A stretch of 10,072 nt of DNA. It comes from Candidatus Nanopelagicales bacterium (GTDB lineage: Bacteria > Actinomycetota > Actinomycetes > S36-B12 > GCA-2699445). This document shows positions 1 to 7,096 of the stretch, piece by piece. Location of the stretch: the NCBI GenBank assembly GCA_029939085.1, contig JAOZTQ010000035.1, forward strand, positions 1 through 10,072, written 5' to 3'. Numbering within the stretch: the first letter of the stretch is position 1; the number at the start of each line of letters is the position of its first letter. Both the position numbers and the translations under genes were made by a program. The notes beneath the pieces are model-generated. The model was not told where the DNA came from. It worked only from the letters and a program-made list of their open reading frames with translations, and ran no database searches.

Positions 1-1205
1 TGTCGCGGCGCTCCGACCACACTCAACAACTGAGCATCGGGCCACCACCGGTTGTCATAGGACAAAACAACTCGTTCCAGATGTCCAGTCGTGAGACTTT
101 CGCTTGCTTGCCTCATTGCACTGGGCCACGGATCGATCCTGGGTACGCCCGCTTGCACTAGAGCCAAGGGAACTGCCACAACCACTGCATCCGCCTGCTG
201 CGTCGCACCAGACTCCATATAAATTTTGGCCCGATCTTCAGTGATCTGAACTTTCGCTACGGCAGCGTTCTTCTCCACTCGCAGCGACTGAGCCAAGAAA
301 TCCGGAACGCGCGCAAAACCTCCCGTTACCAGAGCGTCTCCGCCCGGTCGGTCATATTTGCCTTCACTCAAAGCCCGTACCCCGAGTTCATCAGGATCTA
401 TGCCGTACTCCTGAGTAAGTAACGTGGCTTGGAGAAATCTTTGTCGAGCTCCCTTACCTGACCAGCCCGCTCGGCGTAAGGCCTGAGCCACGGATAAATC
501 CTTCGGAAAGCCGCCACGCTCCAGTCGGCTCACCTGACGCTCCAACTCACGTGACGGTTGGGACAAACTGACTGCTCTACCATCCAAGCCACGCACTGCT
601 GCATCGTCGTAGTTCGTCGCCACTAAACCGCAACCAGCCTGTTCCACGAGAGCGGTGAGCGGATTTCCGCTCACTCCGTGAACCCAAGACGCACCTAGCT
701 CAACGGGGAAGCCCCACTCCTGCGAGGTGTGGATTCGGCCGCCAATCCGCTCACGTGCCTCAAAAACCCGGACGCTGTGACCAGCTGCTTGCAGATCGCC
801 CGCGGCGGTCAAGCCAGCTATGCCAGCACCCACAACTACAACTTCGGCAGATCCGGACAGTCCACCTAGAAGCAGCCTGGCAGCCCGCCTTCCCGACTGC
901 AGCGCTCCATGAACCGTACTGGGATACGAGGTGGAGACATACTCCCCAGCCAGAACTATCCGATCACGCATGATCGCATCGGCCAGTACGCGGCGAGCAC
1001 GCTGGCTAGATCCCGCGGGAATAGCCGAATAAGAGCCGCGCGCCCATGGGTCGGTGTCCCAGCGGCTAACCACAGCAGCTACTGGGGTGGCAACCGGCGC
1101 AGTCTGAGCCGTCGAATTGCTATTGCAACCGGTCAAAATACCGCCAGCGGTAACGGTTGTTAGCGCAAGCAGGTTTCTCCTGCTGATTTCGCGTTGATCA
1201 GACAA
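1..1205 (-). CDS. Exported flavin amine oxidase, apparently circularly permuted (partial, 3' end outside window)
   Basis: FAD-dependent amine oxidase of the MAO/polyamine oxidase/LSD1 family; it should oxidise an amine at the outer face of the membrane and release H2O2. 401 residues are visible. Residues 8-13 (SRRNLL) form a twin-arginine motif and LTGC (24-27) a lipobox, so a Tat-exported lipoprotein is likely, fitting a protein folded around FAD. The order is odd: DPWARGSYSAIPAG (52-65) and AGEYVSTSYPSTVHGAL (86-102) match the block that normally ENDS these enzymes, yet they precede the dinucleotide-binding motif GAGIAG (126-131), E149, the RIGGR element (153-157), GASWVHG (171-177) and the PLALV segment. 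The lysine normally found before the VVL strand is Arg378 here. The start is TTG at 1205, with GGAGGTGA at 1219-1212 five bases upstream; GTG at 1214 overlaps that site. The family is certain, the permutation likely; the substrate is unknown. Confidence 0.9.
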   Translation of the reverse strand, partial: MSDQREISRRNLLALTTVTAGGILTGCNSNSTAQTAPVATPVAAVVSRWDTDPWARGSYSAIPAGSSQRARRVLADAIMRDRIVLAGEYVSTSYPSTVHGALQSGRRAARLLLGGLSGSAEVVVVGAGIAGLTAAGDLQAAGHSVRVFEARERIGGRIHTSQEWGFPVELGASWVHGVSGNPLTALVEQAGCGLVATNYDDAAVRGLDGRAVSLSQPSRELERQVSRLERGGFPKDLSVAQALRRAGWSGKGARQRFLQATLLTQEYGIDPDELGVRALSEGKYDRPGGDALVTGGFARVPDFLAQSLRVEKNAAVAKVQITEDRAKIYMESGATQQADAVVVAVPLALVQAGVPRIDPWPSAMRQASESLTTGHLERVVLSYDNRWWPDAQLLSVVGAPR

Positions 1206-1468
1206 ACCCGTCACCTCCAACTCGTTGAAGTCGGGACTTACCGATCGCTCATCCTTACGCTACGCCGGCTTACGCTTCCAAGGAGGCGTCACCTGCTAAG
1301 CGGGTCCTATCGAGAACTACATATCGCATATATCGATCACTTCAAGTAACCAATGAATTTCGGACAAGCAGGACGATTCGGCGTTCTGTACAACAGAGTC
1401 TTGCTTACACCGTACTCTTTAACGGTTGTGTTCTGCCCATGACAAGTGCCAGGGATCGAGGTTGATCG
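1206..1468. other. Divergent intergenic region between amine oxidase and M23 peptidase genes
   Basis: This 263-base gap must hold promoters for both divergent genes, but I see no convincing -35/-10 pair. Visible elements are an AT-rich patch around 1320-1338 with the hexamer ATATCG twice, a small inverted repeat TCTGT-aca-ACAGA at 1385-1397 that could be an operator on the peptidase side, and AAGTC-GG-GACTT at 1228-1239 just upstream of the amine oxidase ribosome binding site. No small gene with a credible ribosome binding site was found. Confidence 0.5.
1212..1219 (-). promoter_or_regulatory. Ribosome binding site deciding the amine oxidase start
   Basis: The minus strand reads GGAGGTGA, a near-complete match to the 16S anti-Shine-Dalgarno. 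It lies five bases before a TTG codon (1205-1203) and overlaps the alternative GTG (1214-1212), so TTG is the better start. The frame has a stop near 1261 and no ATG between. Confidence 0.7.
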
Positions 1469-2698
1469 GTGCGTTATAAGCGCAATATCGTCGCCGCGAT
1501 CGCCATTACACTTGCCCTGGTTATGACGCCCTTCGCCGTCGCGGAGGAGCCCGCGCCGGATGCGACGCCACCGCCAACCAATCTTCCGCAGTTACCTGCA
1601 ATTCCTGATGGCGGTGAACCAGCTTCGGATCAAATGCCATCGCTAGCACCCGTACCCCAAAAAGATGACTCGAAACCACCTGCCAAAAGTGAGGATAAGA
1701 ATAAGGAATCGGGTAACGACAAGGACCAATCCGAGGGTGAAGACCAGGGAGCGGCCCGCGAGGCAGAGAACGCGCGCTTGCTCGCAGCCGAAAAGGCTCG
1801 AAAAGCTGCCGAAATGGCTGTTACAAAGGCTCGGATAAAGGTTGAAAAAGTTCGGGCCCAGTATCGAATCTCGAAGTTTGAAGCGAAACGTATGGCCAAA
1901 AGATCGCGTGAGTTATCGGAGTTGGCAGAACAGCTCCGCCGAGATATGGGAAATCTTGCACGGGCCGCATACTCCTCCGGCGGTGAGGATCTGAATCTGC
2001 TGGCAACGATGCTCGCGGCGGAAACACCGCAAGAGGTTCTAAGCGGAGCTGAGACAGCCGCAACGGTGGCTGGCTATAAGACCATCCGATGGGAACGAGT
2101 ACTCAAGACTCAAGCTAAGGCGGAGGATCTAGCGAAAAAAGCCAGCGGGATGGTTTCGACCTCAAAAGCGAAACTAGACGATGCTGAAAAGGAGTTGGCG
2201 GAGGCAACGGAACTCGCAGAGGCTGTTGACTTAGTCATCGAGCCCACAAAGAAAACACCTCCGGTTGACTTGAGCACAAAGAGCGATTGGGTTTTCCCCA
2301 CCGGTAAGGGAAAGATCACCAGCGAAGCAGGGATGCGCTTACACCCCATTCTTCGTTACGTTCGGTGCCACGCTGGTGCCGATGTCACGGCACCCGGCGG
2401 TACCCCGATCTTTGCGGTGGACGACGGCATCGTGCTACAGGCCGGCAGTAACGGTGGCTACGGTAACTTCACGTTGATTGCGCATCGCAAGGGACTCAGC
2501 AGCGCATATGCACACCAACAACTGATCCTGGTCGAACCCGGAGACCAAGTGACTCGCGGCCAACTCATCGGTGAAGTAGGTAGCACTGGCCTGAGCACTG
2601 GAGCGCATCTGCATTTCGAAGCGCTCTACCACGGCAAACCGTACAACCCTCGTGGCTGGCTCGAAGATAAACCGGAAATGCGCATACCGGCCTGCTGA
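1469..2698 (+). CDS. Secreted coiled-coil M23 (LytM) peptidoglycan endopeptidase
   Basis: Zinc metallopeptidase of family M23, expected to cut peptide cross-links in peptidoglycan during growth or division. Residues 1-25 are a Sec signal peptide (MRYKRN, hydrophobic core, AVA cleavage site). A proline- and acid-rich linker runs to about residue 90, then long Lys/Glu/Ala-rich coiled-coil stretches (about 95-160 and 205-255), then the LytM domain (about 275-395). The zinc site is complete: HAGAD gives H301 and D305, YAH gives H349, and HLH gives H380 and H382, so the enzyme should be active, unlike degenerate NlpD/EnvC-type activators. The GTG start has GAGG at 1458-1461 seven bases upstream and an in-frame TGA two codons before it, so no earlier start exists. 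The layout resembles EnvC/MepM-like proteins in which coiled coils control a LytM domain. It is divergent from the amine oxidase gene, with no obvious operon partner. Confidence 0.93.
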   Translation: MRYKRNIVAAIAITLALVMTPFAVAEEPAPDATPPPTNLPQLPAIPDGGEPASDQMPSLAPVPQKDDSKPPAKSEDKNKESGNDKDQSEGEDQGAAREAENARLLAAEKARKAAEMAVTKARIKVEKVRAQYRISKFEAKRMAKRSRELSELAEQLRRDMGNLARAAYSSGGEDLNLLATMLAAETPQEVLSGAETAATVAGYKTIRWERVLKTQAKAEDLAKKASGMVSTSKAKLDDAEKELAEATELAEAVDLVIEPTKKTPPVDLSTKSDWVFPTGKGKITSEAGMRLHPILRYVRCHAGADVTAPGGTPIFAVDDGIVLQAGSNGGYGNFTLIAHRKGLSSAYAHQQLILVEPGDQVTRGQLIGEVGSTGLSTGAHLHFEALYHGKPYNPRGWLEDKPEMRIPAC

Positions 2699-2886
2699 TC
2701 TTTCCGAATTCCCTCGCAGCACTTGGATCGGGACGTTTGGATGACATGGCGCGGTGTGATGCGACTAGGCCGTCTGCTCCGACTATAGGACTCGCCTACT
2801 CATTCTCCGCATTTTCCGCACTCAATATCGGCCTTCCATTTCTATTTGTCTGATGCTCATGAGTCTGCAGCGATAGCGTCGCCAAT
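2699..2886. other. Intergenic region without a recognisable terminator
   Basis: These 188 bases separate the peptidase and thioesterase genes. There is no clear hairpin after the peptidase stop. The only notable pieces are the 8-bp palindrome CTCATGAG and, at the right end, a -10-like TAGCGT placed for a leaderless start (listed separately). No coding frame with a ribosome binding site is visible. Confidence 0.4.
2874..2879 (+). promoter_or_regulatory. Possible -10 element for a leaderless thioesterase transcript
   Basis: TAGCGT fits the actinobacterial -10 pattern TANNNT and ends seven bases before the GTG start at 2887, the distance expected if transcription begins on the start codon. There is no Shine-Dalgarno sequence before this GTG, and an in-frame TGA at 2860-2862 limits the start. 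No -35 is recognisable. Confidence 0.4.
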
Positions 2887-3804
2887 GTGGATTTACGCGG
2901 CTTCGACGATCATCCTCCAGATCCGGATGCCAATGATTTTCTTTCGCGCTTGACGTTAACCAGAGTCGATCGGGACATCTTTACCGGATGGTGCCACTCG
3001 GGCTCACCGCTAAGGGCCTTCGGGGGACAAGTTGCAGCTCAAGCCTTGGTCGCAGCCGGGTCGACCGTTGATGACGATCTCCGCAGAGTCCACTCACTTC
3101 ATGCCTACTTCCTCAGGGCTGGGCGCACCACTGATCACATCGTCTATATGGTCGATCGACCTCGGGACGGACGTTCATTCAGCACCCGCCGGGTCCGAGC
3201 CGTTCAGTACGGCAAAACAATCTTCACGATGTCGGTCTCATTCGCCTTGCCACAAACGGGTCCGGAACATGGTCGAGAGCAGGCACCTGCCTGGTTCGAC
3301 GCAATACCTTCACCAATGGAGAGTGAACCGGTTGATGTGCTCAAGCACATCCCGATGCGAGACCAAGCGGAGTCGGAGGACCTGACCGAAGCAGGCTATC
3401 CGCTGCATCAACTTCTCGAAGTTCGACATATCGAGAGCAAGGTCGTTCGATCAATCTCCGATGGATTTGTTGACCAAATGAATTGGATTCGATCCCAACC
3501 ACTCCCAGATGATCCATTAACTCATGTCTGCGCTCTCACTTATCTTTCCGACCTCACCCTGGTCCGCACTGTTTTGGATCATCACAACCGCGCTGATGAA
3601 CGAGCGGATCTACAGGTTGCATCGATTGATCATGCGATGTGGTTCCACGCACCGCTGCGATCCGATGAGTGGCTGCTCTTTGCAAATCGCAGCCCAATAG
3701 CTGGTGACGGACGGGGTTTTGCAACCGGCGGTTTCTACACGCTGACAGGAATGCCGGTGGCCTCAGTTGCGCAGGAAGTGCTCGTTCGGGACCACCCAGT
3801 TTGA
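2887..3804 (+). CDS. tesB: Acyl-CoA thioesterase II (TesB-type double hotdog)
   Basis: Hydrolyses acyl-CoA to free fatty acid and CoA in the cytoplasm. At 305 residues it has the usual TesB size with two hotdog domains. The N-terminal half carries FGGQVAAQAL (45-54) and HSLHAYFLRAG (69-79); the C-terminal half carries LTYLSD, ASIDHAMWFH and VASVAQE. From memory, the E. coli TesB triad is Asp204, Thr228 and Gln278. D222, S246 and Q296 here sit at exactly the same spacings (24 and 74 residues), with Ser in place of Thr. The GTG start is the only in-frame option after the upstream TGA; no Shine-Dalgarno is seen and the transcript may be leaderless. yaaA follows 49 bases downstream on the same strand but appears to have its own promoter. 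Chain-length preference cannot be read from the sequence. Confidence 0.93.
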   Translation: MDLRGFDDHPPDPDANDFLSRLTLTRVDRDIFTGWCHSGSPLRAFGGQVAAQALVAAGSTVDDDLRRVHSLHAYFLRAGRTTDHIVYMVDRPRDGRSFSTRRVRAVQYGKTIFTMSVSFALPQTGPEHGREQAPAWFDAIPSPMESEPVDVLKHIPMRDQAESEDLTEAGYPLHQLLEVRHIESKVVRSISDGFVDQMNWIRSQPLPDDPLTHVCALTYLSDLTLVRTVLDHHNRADERADLQVASIDHAMWFHAPLRSDEWLLFANRSPIAGDGRGFATGGFYTLTGMPVASVAQEVLVRDHPV

Positions 3805-3824
3805 GGGAATGGGCGAGAATTCCC
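3805..3824 (+). other. Small inverted repeat directly after the thioesterase stop
   Basis: GGGAAT (3805-3810) and ATTCCC (3819-3824) can pair across an 8-base loop immediately after the TGA. There is no T-run behind it, so it is at best a weak terminator or pause site separating the gene from yaaA. Confidence 0.3.
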
Positions 3825-3841
3825 GGCTAGCAGTGACTTGA

Positions 3842-3847
3842 GATAAT
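3842..3847 (+). promoter_or_regulatory. -10 element for a probable leaderless yaaA transcript
   Basis: GATAAT is one base off the TATAAT consensus and ends six bases before the A of the ATG at 3854, so transcription would start on or next to the start codon. There is no good Shine-Dalgarno before this ATG. No -35 hexamer is recognisable at 17-18 bases, as is common for actinobacterial promoters. Confidence 0.5.
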
Positions 3848-3853
3848 CACTAA

Positions 3854-4630
3854 ATGCTCATCTTATTGCCGCCCTCGGAAGGCAAACTCTGCCCAGCGCG
3901 GGGAAAAGCGTTGGACTTGGAAACGCTACGTGATTCCACTCTTCACGACGCACGCCAACGAGTTGTGGCTGAGTTGGTCAATCTATGTCAGGCCGAACCC
4001 GAGAAGGCAAGGAAGATTCTGGGACTTTCCGAAAAGTTAGGTCAATGGGTGCAACGAAACAGCGAGCTCTATAGCGCTGCTACGGACTCCGCCTCCCGCA
4101 TTTACAGCGGAGTATTGTTCGGTGAACTCGGACTAACCGAACTTAGTGGTGATGAACTGCGGCGTGCCAACAAAAGAATCATCATCTTTTCTGCTCTATT
4201 TGGCTTAGCCCGGCCAAACGATCGAATTCCCTGTTATCGACTGTCCGGCAATGTAAAGCTGCCCGAGCTAGGCAGCCTCACCAGATTCTGGCAGGAGCCC
4301 ATTTCACTGGCGATGCAGAGTTCAGCCGGCAAGCAGCTGATCGTGGATATGCGATCGACGCCCTACACATCGATGTGGTCGCCACCTAAGGACTCTGGAA
4401 TCAATATGGTCCAAGTCAAGATTTGGCAGCGCGATGGCAAGGGAAACCGCGTCGCAGTGAGTCACCACAATAAAGCGACCAAGGGCAAGCTAGCTCGTTA
4501 CCTAGCCACGACTGACAACACGATGAATACGGTTCCAGATGTTCTGGCGGCAATCGTTGCGCAAGGATGGCAAGCCGAACTGGACACCACCGCCAACCCG
4601 ATCAGGCTTGACGTCTACATAGAGCCTTAA
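3854..4630 (+). CDS. yaaA: YaaA family peroxide stress resistance protein
   Basis: Member of the YaaA/UPF0246 (DUF328) family. In E. coli YaaA lowers free intracellular iron during H2O2 stress and so protects DNA from Fenton damage; the molecular mechanism is not settled. The 258 residues match the family length. The family-defining start MLILLPPSEGK is present, followed by YSGVLFGELG, RRANKRIIIFSALFGLARP, a PCYRL element, FWQEPI, and VSHHNKATKGKLAR near the C-terminus, corresponding to the conserved NKATKG region of actinobacterial members. It is a soluble cytoplasmic protein with no signal or membrane segments. The ATG start gives the canonical N-terminus exactly. The 3' end faces the histidine kinase gene, with seven bases between the two stop codons and no terminator between them. 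Confidence 0.95.
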   Translation: MLILLPPSEGKLCPARGKALDLETLRDSTLHDARQRVVAELVNLCQAEPEKARKILGLSEKLGQWVQRNSELYSAATDSASRIYSGVLFGELGLTELSGDELRRANKRIIIFSALFGLARPNDRIPCYRLSGNVKLPELGSLTRFWQEPISLAMQSSAGKQLIVDMRSTPYTSMWSPPKDSGINMVQVKIWQRDGKGNRVAVSHHNKATKGKLARYLATTDNTMNTVPDVLAAIVAQGWQAELDTTANPIRLDVYIEP

Positions 4631-4638
4631 GGGCCCTT
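4629..4638. repeat. 10-bp palindrome at the convergent gene ends
   Basis: AAGGGCCCTT is a perfect palindrome spanning the last two bases of yaaA's stop codon and the first base of the kinase stop. It is too short for a typical terminator stem, but it is the only symmetrical element between the two convergent genes. Confidence 0.35.
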
Positions 4639-6980
4639 CACTTTGAGGACGTCGACAAATACGTCCGCATCGCCTCATCGGTTTGGGCCGCGATTGAGCG
4701 GATGCGCTCCACGCCTACATCAATCTCCTGATCAGTCAGATCCTGGCAGTGCTGCTCCATCTCACGACAGGCAGTGGCAAGTTCTTCTGCGCCCAACATC
4801 GCGGAAGGTGACACCAAGGTATGCAAAGCGCGCGCCATGGTGGCGTTATCCGGATCATTTTTAGCCATGTCAATCGAGACCAGCCGGGGCTCTAACTCTT
4901 CCAGAAAGATGTTGATGGTTTCCAGAACGACTGTTTGATTCCCCATATCTTCCGTTAGGGCAGTTAGCCGACTCGCGTCGAGGATTGGCCCAGCGTGCTG
5001 CTCCGACTCTGAGTCGGTATGCGCTTCAGAAACTCTGGAAACCTTCGTCGCTTGAAGCTCAGACCGTTGCCTAGGTACGCCGGACGTTCGATGAGGAGCC
5101 ACATTCGCTAGAACGGATCGGAGTGCTTCCATGGACACGGGCTTGGTGAGGTAATCGTTCATTCCGACAGCAAGGCATACTGCCCGATCCTCTTCTAGCG
5201 TTGCTGCACTCAAACCAATGATCGGGATTTCCGGGCTACTCTCACTTTCTGACAATTCCCGAATATGCCTAGTGGCGTCATTGCCATCCATTTCCGGCAT
5301 CGACACGTCCATAAGGATCGCGTCAAACTTATCTGCGATGACTGCAGCTACGGCGGCCTCACCATCCGAGACGACGGCTGCCTCGACCCCGATTCGATCC
5401 AACATCCGCGCTAGCAAAGCTTGATTTGCTGCGGAATCTTCAGCGACCAAAACTCGCAAACCCAAATTCTCTAGGTTTTGGCGCACTGGCTCTTTAGGAC
5501 TCGCATCCGTTGGCGTTTGTTCATTTCGAAGCAGCTCTAGGAGACGCCCTTGCCGTACTGGCATAGGCGCGATTGAGGTATTGGTCAGATTAGAAGAGGT
5601 GCCCAGATTTAGGAGAATAGACTTTTCGGGCTGCCAACGGGCTCGCAGTTCGGCTAACTGCTCCGGTGTCGTTGGCGCCGAGCCATCCGCGACCAAAATG
5701 ACCGCGTCAATATCGTCTCCACTCGCAGGGTCCGCTCCTCGAACTACCTCAATGCCCATCGACCGCAAGACTGTCACCAGAGCCAGACTCGCCAACGGCT
5801 GCGGACATTGGAGCACCACTCGCGCTCCGGTGAGTTCGTTGCTTGGCTGAGCAGAAGCCTGAGCCGCCTCGTGAAGTGGAACTCCTATGCGAAAGGCTGT
5901 CCCCATACCTGGTCTGGAGTCGACATCTACCTCACCGTCCATGTGCTCTAGCAGACTGCGGACGATCGTGAGTCCAAGACCGACGCCACCTCCCGGTTGA
6001 AGATTGCTTCCCTGTTCGAATGGCCGAAACAGTCGGTCCAAATCTTCGGTATCCATACCAGGACCTGAATCAATAACGCGAAGACGCAGCCATCCGTCAA
6101 CAGCCTCCGCGGAGACCGCAACCTCACCAGAGTCGGTTGACTTGACCGCATTCGAAAGCAAGTTAAGGAGCACCTGCTTCAGCCGCGCAGAATCGACGGT
6201 CATGACCGCTGGTACAGAGGGATGTAACCACAGCGACATAGCCAGGCCCTTGACCCTCGCATCGGGACCCACTGTTTCTACAACATCTTCTAATAACTCA
6301 CGGATATCTGTTGCTCGCGCATTCAAGACCAACTTGCCAGCATCAATCCGACTGATGACCAAAAGGTTTTCCAAAAGTTCGGCGACGTTATCGGCTGAGC
6401 GTCGGATGCCACTAACAATCTCGTAAATGTAGTCGGGCAAATTTTCGCCCATGAGTAACTCTACGAGGCCCACAACACCGCTTAATGGGGTTCGAACTTC
6501 ATGACTCACCATCGACAGCAGCCAAGCCCGTTGCTCTGCGATTTCCTCGGCCCGGGCTTGGGCAGCGGCCGCTTGATCGCTGGCTTGGATCTCTGCCGTC
6601 GCATCCCGGTAGAGATAAACCCAGCGCTGCCCCGACGAAACATTTACGGAGAGACTTTCCTTTATGACATGACGCCCATTGGCAAGATCGATTCTTCGAC
6701 CGGGGACGCGGTGGCTCGGATCGTGGGTGCCAGTTTCGTCGTCGAGAACAAGCTCCGGAAGCTCGGCTTTTTCAGCCAACTCCGCATGAACGGCGACAAG
6801 TGAACGTCCAATCCAGCCCTCCGGTCGGCCGTCTAGTCCAAAAATGTCGAAGAGGGCTTGATTAACCAGGCTCACCGAACCGCCTTCGTTGGCCACCAGA
6901 ACACCCACCGGGAGATAGTGGACCAACGGGAATGATGCGGCGTCATCATCCTGCGCGGCTGTGTCGGATATTTCGGCCAC
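4638..6980 (-). CDS. Soluble hybrid histidine kinase (PAS-HisKA-HATPase-pseudoREC-REC-HPt)
   Basis: Multi-step phosphorelay kinase of the BarA/ArcB-like layout. No membrane segment is visible, so it senses a cytoplasmic signal, probably through a PAS domain (about 18-129). A short coiled linker leads to HisKA, with SHEVRTPLSG holding the phospho-acceptor H160. The HATPase domain follows: N box NLLSNAVK (N277), DSGPGM (304-309) and GGGVGLGL (330-337). About 375-480 is receiver-like but lacks the phosphorylatable aspartate. The true receiver has E514/D515, phospho-acceptor D558 in LMDVSMPEMDG, S591 and K613 in YLTKP. The C-terminal HPt has H720 in HTLVSPSAMLGA. Start: GTG at 6980 has GAGG six bases upstream (6990-6987); the in-frame GTG at 6992 adds four residues but has no ribosome binding site. 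MhuD-like gene lies upstream on the same strand, 116 bases away. No partner regulator is in the window. Confidence 0.93.
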   Translation of the reverse strand: MAEISDTAAQDDDAASFPLVHYLPVGVLVANEGGSVSLVNQALFDIFGLDGRPEGWIGRSLVAVHAELAEKAELPELVLDDETGTHDPSHRVPGRRIDLANGRHVIKESLSVNVSSGQRWVYLYRDATAEIQASDQAAAAQARAEEIAEQRAWLLSMVSHEVRTPLSGVVGLVELLMGENLPDYIYEIVSGIRRSADNVAELLENLLVISRIDAGKLVLNARATDIRELLEDVVETVGPDARVKGLAMSLWLHPSVPAVMTVDSARLKQVLLNLLSNAVKSTDSGEVAVSAEAVDGWLRLRVIDSGPGMDTEDLDRLFRPFEQGSNLQPGGGVGLGLTIVRSLLEHMDGEVDVDSRPGMGTAFRIGVPLHEAAQASAQPSNELTGARVVLQCPQPLASLALVTVLRSMGIEVVRGADPASGDDIDAVILVADGSAPTTPEQLAELRARWQPEKSILLNLGTSSNLTNTSIAPMPVRQGRLLELLRNEQTPTDASPKEPVRQNLENLGLRVLVAEDSAANQALLARMLDRIGVEAAVVSDGEAAVAAVIADKFDAILMDVSMPEMDGNDATRHIRELSESESSPEIPIIGLSAATLEEDRAVCLAVGMNDYLTKPVSMEALRSVLANVAPHRTSGVPRQRSELQATKVSRVSEAHTDSESEQHAGPILDASRLTALTEDMGNQTVVLETINIFLEELEPRLVSIDMAKNDPDNATMARALHTLVSPSAMLGAEELATACREMEQHCQDLTDQEIDVGVERIRSIAAQTDEAMRTYLSTSSK

Positions 6981-6986
6981 CGCTAA

Positions 6987-6990
6987 CCTC
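6987..6990 (-). promoter_or_regulatory. Ribosome binding site favouring the shorter kinase start
   Basis: The minus strand reads GAGG, then TTAGCG, then GTG (6980-6978). The four-base site at ideal distance argues for this GTG over the GTG at 6992, whose upstream bases contain no Shine-Dalgarno. Confidence 0.5.
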
Positions 6991-7003
6991 ACCTAGTCAA
7001 ATT

Positions 7004-7021
7004 CAGAACTGAGAAGTTCTG
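7004..7021. promoter_or_regulatory. Perfect inverted repeat upstream of the kinase gene (operator candidate)
   Basis: CAGAACT (7004-7010) and AGTTCTG (7015-7021) are exact reverse complements separated by GAGA. The element ends 12-24 bases before the kinase start codons. It could be a transcription-factor operator or a small hairpin in the mRNA leader. The spacing (GAAC-N6-GTTC) differs from the actinobacterial LexA box (GAAC-N4-GTTC). Confidence 0.5.
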
Positions 7022-7096
7022 CTTGTCCATAGGACTGTGGCATAGCGGTCTAGGGATTGCCAACGACAATTGAGCCGCTCTTGAGGTTTGATCCGG

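Noticed and set aside
755..1163. Plus-strand open frames opposite the amine oxidase
   Set aside because: The minus strand here encodes clear FAD-binding motifs and the permuted C-terminal block; the plus-strand translations look like antisense noise.
1209..1294. 8-bp direct repeat CGTCACCT (1209-1216 and 1287-1294), and a 7-base stretch that could mask the amine oxidase ribosome binding site
   Set aside because: Matches this short are expected by chance in a 260-base gap, and no further structure or riboswitch consensus is visible.
1630..2747. Several minus-strand open frames opposite the M23 peptidase
   Set aside because: They arise from the Ala/Lys/Glu-rich coiled-coil codons on the other strand and have no start signals or domains.
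5003..5017. Inverted repeat CCGACTC-t-GAGTCGG inside the kinase gene
   Set aside because: Seven-base arms are expected by chance in a window this size, and the position within a linker-coding region suggests no role.
6004..6803. Plus-strand open frames opposite the kinase
   Set aside because: They are antisense to the HisKA, HATPase and PAS coding sequence and have no ribosome binding site or domain features.
7004..7021. LexA (SOS) box before the kinase
   Set aside because: The half sites GAAC and GTTC are separated by six bases instead of the four expected in actinobacteria.
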